Source: CAWKDG01 sp963848355
GTDB lineage: Bacteria; Actinomycetota; Acidimicrobiia; Acidimicrobiales; UBA8190
Assembly (NCBI GenBank): GCA_963848355.1
Contig: CAWKDG010000014.1
Span: 17,859 to 81,858 of the forward strand
Reading direction: 5' to 3'
DNA: 64,000 nucleotides
How positions within the stretch are numbered: position 1 is the stretch's first letter; every line of letters begins with the position of its first letter. Shown here piece by piece: positions 19,255 through 26,617 of the stretch. The notes beneath the pieces were generated by a model, which saw nothing but the letters and a program-made list of their open reading frames with translations, had not been told where the DNA came from and made no database searches. Made by a program: the position numbers and the translations under genes.

Positions 19255-19806
19255 TCAGGTGCGCAAGCCGTAGCGCGGCCGGAGGGCGGGGTCGATCTCG
19301 ACACGGCGGGGGTTCGCCTGGTCGCGGGCCGAGAGCACGGGTTCGGTCACTCCCCAGTCGGCCCCGACGGCAGGGTCGTCCCACGCCACACCGAGCTCGT
19401 CCTCCGGGTTGTAGTAGCCGTCGACCAGATACCACATGAGCAGATCGGTGTGGGAGGCGAACCCGTGGGCCACTCCGGGAGGAATGAACACACCCCGGTC
19501 GACCTCGCCGTCGAGATCGATGGCCAAGGTGGCGCCGTCGGTGGGTGACCCCGCCCGCAGGTCGTGCAGGACGACGCGGGCCCGGCCACGCAGGACGTAC
19601 CAGTAGTCGGCCTGGTGCAGGTGGTAGTGGAGACCGACAATGGCACCGGCCTGCTTCTCCGTGCGGTTGCCCTGAATCATCTCGCGGCCGAGGCCGAACC
19701 AGGAGCGCCGGTACGTCTCGACGAAGCGACCACGCTCGTCACCGTGCGAATCGGGCTCGACGATGACGACGTCGGTGATCACGGCGGAAGGCTTGATGTC
19801 GGGCAC
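19255..19806 (-). CDS. dTDP-4-dehydrorhamnose 3,5-epimerase (RmlC)-like cupin
   Basis: 183 residues of the RmlC family. Visible are EPDSHGDERGRFVETYRRSW, QGNRTEKQAGAIVGLHYHLHQADYWYVLRG with the active-site His region, and FIPPGVAHGFASHTDLLMWYLVDGYYNPEDELGVAWDDP. RmlC acts in dTDP-rhamnose synthesis. The other rml genes are absent, and the WYVLRGRARVVLHDLR variant suggests a related sugar epimerase or binder. It could supply precursors to the polysaccharide region but is 15 kb away. Confidence 0.8.
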   Translation of the reverse strand: MPDIKPSAVITDVVIVEPDSHGDERGRFVETYRRSWFGLGREMIQGNRTEKQAGAIVGLHYHLHQADYWYVLRGRARVVLHDLRAGSPTDGATLAIDLDGEVDRGVFIPPGVAHGFASHTDLLMWYLVDGYYNPEDELGVAWDDPAVGADWGVTEPVLSARDQANPRRVEIDPALRPRYGLRT

Positions 19807-19877
19807 GGCGCCACAGGCTAGTGCCGCGGTTTCACCCTGCGGTCACCAGGCAAACGGGAGCGCGACACGAGCGTGGT

Positions 19878-21275
19878 TCAGGGCTCGAACCGACCGAACC
19901 CCCCGCGGTAGTACAGGAGAGGGCGGCCACGGGTCACGCCCATGTCGTGCACCGCACCGATGACGAGCTCGTGGTCGCCGGCGTCATGGGTGACCACCAG
20001 GGTGCACTCCAACCAGGCGAGCACGCCGTCGAGCAGAGGGGCGCCGTTCCCGGCGATCCGCCAACCGACGCCGGCGAACTTGTCCCCACCGGAGACGGCG
20101 AAGTCGCGGCACAGCGCCTCCTGGTCCTCGGCCAGGACGTTGACGCAGAAGGATCCGGCCTGGGCGATGCGGGGCCAACTGGTGGAGCTCTTGCCCGGTG
20201 CCAGGGCCACGAGTGGAGGGTCCAACGACAACGAGGCGAACGCCTGGCAGGTGAAACCGACGGGCCCGTCGTCCTCCATGGCGGTGATGATGGTCACCCC
20301 GGTGGCGAAATGGCCCATGACTTCGCGGAAGCGTCCGCTGTCGAAAACCCGCCCGTCAGCACCGGCCTGGTCCCGTCGGTCAGAGTCGCCCAGGCCCTGT
20401 CCGGCCGCCTCGTCCATCTCGGTCAGCGATGACCGAGATGGACCGTCGATGCCTTCAGCGGCCGCTGACACCAACTCGAGACGCGACGCCCCGGGGGCCT
20501 TCCCGGCGTCGTCGACGATGCGATCGAGGATCTCGTCGGTGTGATCGGGGTCGTGGTGGAACAGAGCCAGGCGGCGCGCTCCGGCCTCGGCCGCCACATG
20601 AACGGCGTACCCGACCGTCGAGTGGCCCCAATTCGACTTGGTCTCGAACTCGGCGTCGGTGTACTGGGCATCGTGGATGAGGAGATCGGCGCCGTCGCAC
20701 AAGTCGAGAACACTCGGGTCCACCGTCCGATGGTCGGCCGGAGTCTGGTGGTCGCTCACGAAAGCCAGACTGGCGCCGTCGGCCTCGATGCGGAATCCGA
20801 GAGTGGTGCCTACGTGGGGGACGCTCCGGACACGGATCTTGGCCGACCCGATGGCGAAGTCGTCCTCTTCCACCTCGTGGAAGTCGATGGATCCGTGAAG
20901 CTCCTTGACCTGCACAGGGAAGAAGGGGGGGATGACGACCCGGTCGATCACGTCGTGAAGGGTGCCACCGATCTGAGGCGGGCCGAAGACCTCGATCCGG
21001 GTACCGGACCGGAGCAGGGGCGCGCAGAAGGGGAGCCCGATGATGTGGTCCCAGTGCAGGTGGGTGAGGAGGGCCGTCATGACGATGGGCACCTCGGTGC
21101 CGTAACGATCCTCGAGCTCCCGCCCGAGGGGCCGCAGACCCGTGCCCAGGTCGAGAACGATCGGGGGCTCGTTCCCCACGGTGACCGCCACACACGAGGT
21201 GTTGCCCCCGTAGCGGAGGTATCCCGCCCCCGAACATGGGCACGACCCCCGCACGCCGAAGAATGTGACTTGCAG
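19878..21275 (-). CDS. fusion of an MBL-fold hydrolase and a flavin-reductase-like domain
   Basis: About 465 residues. Residues 1-270 are an RNase Z-like metallo-beta-lactamase domain: LTHLHWDHIIGLPF (HxHxDH), SVPHVG, FVSDHQTP, DAQYTDAEF and ALFHHDPDHTD. After a Ser/Asp-rich linker, residues from about 312 are an FMN-binding split-barrel flavin reductase (FREVMGHFATGVTIITA, GFTCQAFASLSLDPPLVALAP, FCVNVLAEDQ). The conserved N-terminal strand LQVTFFGVRGS begins upstream of the GTG at 21254. A CTG at 21275, or a frameshift, is needed to include it. A perfect 14-bp hairpin lies in the linker. Confidence 0.75.
   Translation of the reverse strand: MQVTFFGVRGSCPCSGAGYLRYGGNTSCVAVTVGNEPPIVLDLGTGLRPLGRELEDRYGTEVPIVMTALLTHLHWDHIIGLPFCAPLLRSGTRIEVFGPPQIGGTLHDVIDRVVIPPFFPVQVKELHGSIDFHEVEEDDFAIGSAKIRVRSVPHVGTTLGFRIEADGASLAFVSDHQTPADHRTVDPSVLDLCDGADLLIHDAQYTDAEFETKSNWGHSTVGYAVHVAAEAGARRLALFHHDPDHTDEILDRIVDDAGKAPGASRLELVSAAAEGIDGPSRSSLTEMDEAAGQGLGDSDRRDQAGADGRVFDSGRFREVMGHFATGVTIITAMEDDGPVGFTCQAFASLSLDPPLVALAPGKSSTSWPRIAQAGSFCVNVLAEDQEALCRDFAVSGGDKFAGVGWRIAGNGAPLLDGVLAWLECTLVVTHDAGDHELVIGAVHDMGVTRGRPLLYYRGGFGRFEP
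20412..20443. terminator. perfect 14-bp inverted repeat with 4-base loop, between the fused domains
   Basis: Arms 20412-20425 and 20430-20443 (GTCCATCTCGGTCA and its exact complement) flank the loop GCGA. On the minus transcript this is a strong hairpin, but it has no U-tract. It falls in the linker between the MBL and flavin-reductase domains, where a terminator or processing site would sit if these had been two genes. Its function is not proven. Confidence 0.4.
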
Positions 21276-21393
21276 CGTACGACCCCCTTCCGCTTTCGCC
21301 TTCCCCCCGTCCGACCTGTCATCGCCGAGGGCGGTGCTGCCTGTTGACGCGGACCGAGGAGGTCCCCAACCCCTCCGACACTACTCTGCCCCC

Positions 21394-22266
21394 ATGCAGC
21401 AACGAACAGTGAAAGCCAATGACGTGGAGTTCTCCTATCTCGAAGCGGGGCCCGACCGCGGGCCCCTCGCCCTCTGTCTGCACGGCTTCCCCGATTCGGC
21501 CCACACCTGGCGGCACCTGCTGCCGGTCCTGGGTGAGGCCGGGTACCACGCGGTGGCTCCCTGGATGCGTGGCTACGCACCGACCCAGGTCCCCGCCGAC
21601 GGCCGGTACCAGACGGGGGCGCTCGCCGCCGATGCCTGTGCGTTGCACGAGGGGTTGGGCGGCGACGAAAGGGCCGTGCTCATCGGACACGACTGGGGGG
21701 CGGCGGCCGCCACCGGTGCAGCGGTGCATGCACCGGCCCGCTGGAGCCGGGTGGTGACGATGGCGGTGCCGCCATTGGCGGCACTGGCGACATCGTTCCT
21801 CACCTATCCACAGCTCAAGAGGAGCTTCTACATCTTCGTGTTCCAGACCCCCCTGGCCGAGACGGCCGTGTCTCTCGACGGCTACGCCTTCATCGATGGC
21901 CTGTGGGCCGACTGGTCGCCCGGATACGACGCCACCTTCGACGTGGCCCGGGTGAAGGAGGCGATCGGCGCCCCGGACAACCTGACGGCGGCCATCGGCT
22001 ACTACCGCGCCATGTTCGACCCCACCCTGCACGACGCCGCCTACGCCGACGCTCAGACCGCCACGGCGGGGATGCCGCCGCAACCCACGCTGTACCTGCA
22101 CGGCGCCGACGACGGGTGTCTGGCCCGGGACGCCGTGGGTGACGTTCTGCCCTTCCTGTCACCGGGTTCGGAGCAGGTGACGGTGGACGGGGCCGGACAC
22201 TTCCTCCAGGTCGAGCAACCCGACACCGTCAACGACCACGTCCTGCGCTTCATCGGCTCCCCCTGA
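21394..22266 (+). CDS. alpha/beta hydrolase, epoxide-hydrolase/haloalkane-dehalogenase-like
   Basis: 290 residues from the ATG at 21394, after which homology begins. Oxyanion motif LHGFPDSAHTW (HGxP), DLxP-type WMRGYAPTQVPADGRY, nucleophile elbow GHDWGA with Asp (not Ser), and catalytic His in GAGHFLQVEQP. The Asp nucleophile points to epoxide hydrolases or dehalogenases. It is divergent from the MBL fusion gene and convergent with mutY. Confidence 0.85.
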   Translation: MQQRTVKANDVEFSYLEAGPDRGPLALCLHGFPDSAHTWRHLLPVLGEAGYHAVAPWMRGYAPTQVPADGRYQTGALAADACALHEGLGGDERAVLIGHDWGAAAATGAAVHAPARWSRVVTMAVPPLAALATSFLTYPQLKRSFYIFVFQTPLAETAVSLDGYAFIDGLWADWSPGYDATFDVARVKEAIGAPDNLTAAIGYYRAMFDPTLHDAAYADAQTATAGMPPQPTLYLHGADDGCLARDAVGDVLPFLSPGSEQVTVDGAGHFLQVEQPDTVNDHVLRFIGSP

Positions 22267-22270
22267 GCGC

Positions 22271-22321
22271 CTCGACGGGAGCGGTGGCTCGACGGGAACC
22301 GTGGCGCTGAGGGAGCAGTGG
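22271..22321. repeat. three imperfect 17-bp tandem repeats between convergent stops
   Basis: The units start at 22271, 22288 and 22305. The first two are CTCGACGGGAGCGGTGG and CTCGACGGGAACCGTGG; the third is more diverged but keeps the GTGG ending. The block fills the gap between the epoxide-hydrolase-like stop and the mutY stop. It may act in termination, but no clear hairpin is seen. Confidence 0.5.
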
Positions 22322-23242
22322 CTACGGGAGCGTGAGCACCCCTCGCGGGTCCCGGCGGGCCAGGCCCTCCGAGACGAGGGCCTCGGCCACCCGCCGGGCG
22401 CGACCGGGGTCGTCCGGCCAGCCGCAGGCGGCCGCAAGCCGCCGTGGTGGGACCGGGCCGGTGCGGAGGGCGGCCACCAGTCGGCCCCGGCCCTGGCGAT
22501 CCGAACCGGCGAACACGCTCTGCCGGGGGCGGGGCCCGGCGGGATCGGGCGCGGGCCGGCCGGCCGCTGACCATGCGCACGACCGGGCCAACGGACAGCG
22601 GTCGCACGCCGGCGCTCGGGCACCGCAGACCACGGCGCCGATCTCCATGAGGGACTGGTTCCACAGCCAGCCCCGGCCCCGGGGCACGAGACCGTCGGCC
22701 ACAGCCTGCGTCCGGCTCGCCGGGAGCGCCTCGCCGACGACGGCACGGGCGATGACCCGGGCCACGTTCACGTCCACGACGGCGTGGTCCGTCTCGAAGG
22801 CGAAGGCAAGGACGGCACGAGCCGTGTAGGGACCGACCCCCGGCAGCGCCCAGAGCGCGGCGAGGTCGGCGGGGACGCGTCCACTGTGGTGCTCGAGCAT
22901 GACGGTGGCGGCGCCGTGGAGGTTCCGGGCCCGGCGGTTGTACCCCAGGCCGGCCCAGGCCCGCAGGACATCTCCGAGGGGGGCCGAGGCGCAGGCCCGC
23001 ACCGTCGGGAAGCGCCCGAGGAAGGCCCGGTAGGGCTCGAGGACGCGTGCCGGCGACGTCTGCTGGAGCATGACCTCGCTCACGAGGACGGCCCAGGGAT
23101 CCCGGGTGGCCCGCCAGGGAAGCGGCCGCAAGCCCGACCGGCCGAAACGGAGCACGGCCCGACGGAGGGCGTCCTCCCGGACGGGGACCGGCGTCACCGG
23201 GGCGGGGGCTCGGAGCCGCTCAATCCCAGACGTCGTCTCCAT
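22322..23242 (-). CDS. mutY: A/G-specific adenine glycosylase MutY
   Basis: About 306 residues from the ATG at 23242. The catalytic Glu is in SEVMLQQT, the helix-hairpin-helix is LPGVGPYTARAVLAFAF, the catalytic Asp is in VVDVNVAR, and the [4Fe-4S] cluster ligands are in CGARAPACDRCPLARSC (C-x6-C-x2-C-x5-C). It removes adenine mispaired with 8-oxoguanine. The C-terminus is a short winged-helix-like piece, not the full NUDIX-like domain of E. coli MutY, as is usual in actinobacteria. The start overlaps the MaoC gene by 23 bases. Confidence 0.93.
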   Translation of the reverse strand: METTSGIERLRAPAPVTPVPVREDALRRAVLRFGRSGLRPLPWRATRDPWAVLVSEVMLQQTSPARVLEPYRAFLGRFPTVRACASAPLGDVLRAWAGLGYNRRARNLHGAATVMLEHHSGRVPADLAALWALPGVGPYTARAVLAFAFETDHAVVDVNVARVIARAVVGEALPASRTQAVADGLVPRGRGWLWNQSLMEIGAVVCGARAPACDRCPLARSCAWSAAGRPAPDPAGPRPRQSVFAGSDRQGRGRLVAALRTGPVPPRRLAAACGWPDDPGRARRVAEALVSEGLARRDPRGVLTLP

Positions 23243-23732
23243 AGGGTCGGCGACGGGCGGGAGCGGAGTCGCGCATCCACACCATGAGCTTGCGGCGGAA
23301 GTAACAGACCTCTTCACCGCGTTGGTTGAACCCCTTGGATTCGACGGTGACGACACCACGGTCCGGTTTGGACGACGACGGCGCCTTGTCCAGGACGCGG
23401 GTCTCGGCGTAGATGGTGTCCCCGTGGAAGGTCGGGTACCGGTGGACGAGGGACTCCACCTCCAGGTTGGCGATGCAGGAGCCGCTCACGTCGGGGACGC
23501 TCATCCCGAGCACGAGGGAGTACACCAGGTTTCCGACCACCACGTTCTTGTGGTGGACGGTCTCGTTCTCGGCGAACCACTCGTTGATGTGAAGCGGGTG
23601 GTGGTTCATCGTCACCAGGCAGAAGAGGTGGTCGTCGTATTCGGTGACGGTCTTCCCCGGCCAGTGCCGATAGACGTCACCGATCTCGAAGTCCTCGAAG
23701 GACCGGCCGAAGGGGCGTTCGTACGTCGTCAT
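23220..23732 (-). CDS. MaoC-family hydratase, probable mesaconyl-CoA hydratase
   Basis: 170 residues, hot-dog fold. The segment FEIGDVYRHWPGKTVTEYDDHLFCLVTMNHHPLHIN contains the MaoC active-site Asp/His pair. GNLVYSLVLGMSVPDVSG and NLEVESLVHRYPTFHGDTIYAET follow. From memory this closely resembles the MaoC protein of Streptomyces ethylmalonyl-CoA clusters, which hydrates mesaconyl-CoA to beta-methylmalyl-CoA. A dehydrogenase and a lyase matching the steps before and after lie within 4 kb. The substrate is therefore inferred from context. Confidence 0.85.
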   Translation of the reverse strand: MTTYERPFGRSFEDFEIGDVYRHWPGKTVTEYDDHLFCLVTMNHHPLHINEWFAENETVHHKNVVVGNLVYSLVLGMSVPDVSGSCIANLEVESLVHRYPTFHGDTIYAETRVLDKAPSSSKPDRGVVTVESKGFNQRGEEVCYFRRKLMVWMRDSAPARRRPYGDDVWD

Positions 23733-23745
23733 GGCGCTGGTCGTG

Positions 23746-24174
23746 TCACTCGACGGGACTCGGGCGGGTGGTGAAGCCGAGGGCCCAGTCCTCGTTGGTC
23801 TCGCCGTCGATGGTGAGCCGCCAGGTGTAGCGGTTGCCCGTCTCCAGGGGGAGCGGACCGAGGTTCACCGCCAGGGCCACGTCGATCGGAGTCCCTTCGG
23901 GCACCGTCTCCGGGCGCGCCACGTTGAACTCGTTACGGACCTCGATGGGATGGGTGCCCTCGGGCGTGTCGACCAGGACGGGGCGGCCGTCGGCATCCTC
24001 GAGGTAGAGCTCCCAATGGTGGGTCTGCTCGGCTTCGTGCCAACCGACGTCGATCTTCATGGCGATGGCCGACGGCATCGGATCGGGGCCGGTGAGCGAC
24101 CACCCGCCACCGAGCACGAAGAGCTTGCCGTCGGCTACCTGGGCCCCGTCGCAGAGGAGCATCGTCACTTTCAC
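23746..24174 (-). CDS. DUF6941-like conserved protein
   Basis: 142 residues. It starts MKVTMLLCDGAQVADGKLFVLGGGWS, a pattern I associate with the actinobacterial DUF6941 family. The rest is beta-rich, with MKIDVGWHEAEQTHHWELYLEDADGRPV and LGPLPLETGNRYTWRLTIDGE, suggesting a small beta-sandwich. No catalytic residues are apparent. It is 13 bases upstream of the MaoC gene on the same strand, so probably co-transcribed. Function is unknown. Confidence 0.75.
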   Translation of the reverse strand: MKVTMLLCDGAQVADGKLFVLGGGWSLTGPDPMPSAIAMKIDVGWHEAEQTHHWELYLEDADGRPVLVDTPEGTHPIEVRNEFNVARPETVPEGTPIDVALAVNLGPLPLETGNRYTWRLTIDGETNEDWALGFTTRPSPVE

Positions 24175-24237
24175 GGCATTGTCACTTTCACTCCGGGGAG
24201 GCTACAGCGACGATCGGGGCGGTAGCGTCTGCCACCA

Positions 24238-24897
24238 GTGCCCAACGCCCTGCGTGACGACGTCTACCGGCGGCCGCTCGCCACTGCCTTGGAACGGCTG
24301 GGGATCGGCCCGGGGTGGCGTTGCGTCGACGTCGGCGCCGGCGGCGGCGACGTGTCGGTGGCGCTGGCGGAGATCGTCGGCCTCGACGGACGTGTCTATG
24401 CCGTCGACAGCGACCCGGCGGCACGGGACGTGGCGGCGGCGGCCGCGGCCGCCTTCAGCCAGGTGCTCGCCATCACCCAGGCGGGCGAGGACCTGCTCCT
24501 GCCCGAGCCGGTCGACCTGGCGTTCTGCCGTTTCCTGCTCATGCACGTGGTCGATCCCGCCGTCGTCGTGGCCCGGATGAAGCAGGCCGTCCGGCCCGGT
24601 GGCTGGGTGGTGGCGCAGGAACCGGTCACGTCGGCCGGCCGTGTCGGAGGGCTGCCCCTCTCGATGCCCGACGCCCGTCATCCCGACGTCGGGGCCCTCC
24701 TGCCCGGCCTGGTGCGCAGCGCCGGTCTGGTCATCGTGGACGCCTGGGCGGAGGCGCCCGCCGGCGTCGGACCCGGTCCGGTGGCCGATTACCTCGGCGA
24801 TCTGACGGGGGTCTCCCCCGGTGACGACTCGGTCGTCCTGCCCCCGCTCGTCACCGTCGTCGGCCGCGTGCCCGAGGCCGGATCGAACCCCCGGTAG
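24238..24897 (+). CDS. class I SAM-dependent methyltransferase
   Basis: 219 residues from a GTG start. Motif I is CVDVGAGGGDVSVALAE, the acidic post-I residue is in VYAVDSDPAA, and motif III is MKQAVRPGGWVVAQEP. The substrate is unknown. It is divergent from the DUF6941-like gene and 11 bases upstream of the acyl-CoA dehydrogenase, so it lies inside the putative ethylmalonyl-CoA gene group without an obvious step there. Confidence 0.85.
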   Translation: MPNALRDDVYRRPLATALERLGIGPGWRCVDVGAGGGDVSVALAEIVGLDGRVYAVDSDPAARDVAAAAAAAFSQVLAITQAGEDLLLPEPVDLAFCRFLLMHVVDPAVVVARMKQAVRPGGWVVAQEPVTSAGRVGGLPLSMPDARHPDVGALLPGLVRSAGLVIVDAWAEAPAGVGPGPVADYLGDLTGVSPGDDSVVLPPLVTVVGRVPEAGSNPR

Positions 24898-25903
24898 CCT
24901 CCGGGACCGTGACCGATCCGATGCCGGCCGACCTCGGTCGCGCCGACGACGCCGTCGAGCTCGCCGCCTCGGTCGTGTCGGGAGCGGCGAGGCGGCTGGC
25001 CGCCACCGGTGACATCGAGGTGGAGCAGGTGCTGGCCTACGACCTGGCCCACGCGGCGGCGGGGGTGAGGACCGCCCGGTCCGCCGTGGGGTACGGCGGC
25101 ACGGGCGACGACGAGGCCCGGATCGCCTGCGCATTCGTGGCCGACGTGCTCGCCGACCTGACGACGCGCACGGTGGGACGGGAAGCGGCGTGGGGGACGA
25201 CGCGGGACTGGCTCGACCCGGCGGCGTCGTTCGTGACCGACTACCGCGATCCGACGTTCCTCGCCGCTCTGTGCGGGGTACAGGGCGACCGACGACTCGA
25301 TGCCGACTTCGCCCTCGTGCGCGAGACCTTCCACCGGTTCGCCGAGGAGCAGCTGCGGCCCCGGGCGGAGGAGATCCACCGCAGCAACAGCGACATCCCC
25401 GAGGAGATCATCGGCGGCCTGGCCGAGATGGGGGCGTTCGGGTTGTCGATCCCCGACCAGTACGGGGGCTTCGCCAGCGGCGGCGAAAGCGACTACATGG
25501 GCATGGTGGTGGCCACCGAGGAGCTGTCGTGGGGTTCGCTCGGTGCCGGCGGTTCGCTCATCACCCGCCCCGAGATCCTGTCACGGGCCCTGGTGGCGGG
25601 AGGAACAGAAGCCCAGAAGCAACGGTGGCTGCCCGATCTGGCATCGGGTGTCGTCATGAACGCGGTGGCCGTCACCGAACCCGACTTCGGCTCCGACGTG
25701 GCCAACGTGGTGACATCGGCCACACCCACCGACGGCGGCTGGCTCGTGAACGGCACGAAGACGTGGTGCACGTTCGCGGCGCGCGCCGATGTGATCATGC
25801 TGCTGGCCCGGACCGATCCGGACCGGTCGAAGGCCCACCGGGGACTGTCCCTCTTCATCGTCGAGAAGCCCAGGGGCGACGGCCACGGTTTCACCTTCAC
25901 CCA

Positions 25904-25980
25904 GGAGCCCGGCACCCAGCTGCCGCGGCACCCAGCAGCCCGGCACCCGAGAGCCCGGCACCCAGGAGCCCGGCCCCCGA
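25904..25980 (+). repeat. 15-bp tandem repeats within the acyl-CoA dehydrogenase gene
   Basis: About five degenerate copies of CCCGGCACCCAGGAG. In the restored frame they encode Pro-Gly-Thr-Gln-Gln/Glu units. They form a low-complexity insertion with the 17-mer repeat immediately downstream. The frameshift in this gene falls inside the array, where slippage is most likely. Confidence 0.75.
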
Positions 25981-25984
25981 GAGC

Positions 25985-26001
25985 GGGGGGAGCGCTCCGA
26001 G
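25985..26001. repeat. 17-mer dispersed repeat, copy 2 (inside coding sequence)
   Basis: Identical to 14133-14149 (GGGGGGAGCGCTCCGAG). Here it is translated in the restored frame as part of an Arg/Gly/Glu-rich linker just before the conserved RPIDTLGYRG segment of the dehydrogenase. Confidence 0.6.
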
Positions 26002-26617
26002 GGGGCGGGCCGCATGGAGGGAAGGCCGATCGACACCCTCGGCTACCGGGGGATGCACTCCTACGAGATCGCCTTCGAGAATTGGTTCGTCCCCGGAGAC
26101 AACCTGATCGGAGCCGACGGCGGGATCGGTCGCGGCTTCTACCTCCAGATGGCCGGCTTCGAGAACGGGCGCCTGCAGACCGCGGCGCGCGCCCTCGGCG
26201 TGATGCAGGCGGCGTACGAGGCGGCCTACGACTATGCCGCCGGCAGGGTCGTGTTCGGCCGTCCCATCCTCGACTACGAGCTCACCAGGGCGAAGCTGGC
26301 CCGGATGACGGTCATCATCCAGTCGGCGCGACAGTTCTCCTACGAAGTGGCCCGGCTGATGGCCAAGGGCGAGGGGACCCTCGAGGCGTCGATGCTCAAG
26401 GCCTACGTGTGCCGGGCGGCGGAGTGGGTGACCCGTGAGGCCATGCAGATCCACGGGGGCATGGGGTACGCCGAGGAGTACGCCGTGAGCCGCTACTTCG
26501 TCGACGCCCGGGTGCTGTCGATCTTCGAAGGGGCGGACGAGACCCTGGCCCTGAAGGTGGTGGCCCGGCGCCTCGTCGAACAAGCCCGCTGACAGAGGCG
26601 TCCCCGGGCGCTGTCCC

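Larger units (their letters stand above)
24909..26592 (+). pseudogene. acyl-CoA dehydrogenase, methylsuccinyl-CoA-dehydrogenase-like, one frameshift in a low-complexity insert
   Basis: About 560 residues. A helical N-terminal extension of about 130 residues precedes the standard fold; this is a feature of methylsuccinyl-CoA dehydrogenase of the ethylmalonyl-CoA pathway. Visible are AEMGAFGLSIPDQYGG, AVTEPDFGSDVANV, NGTKTWCTFAARADV, GYRGMHSYEIAFENW, QTAARALGVMQAA and the C-terminal MQIHGGMGYAEEYAVSR. The frame shifts once near 25923, inside 15-bp repeats coding PGTQ(Q/E)-type units that interrupt the usual sequence before LGYRGM. If the shift is a base-call error the protein is intact. Confidence 0.85.
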
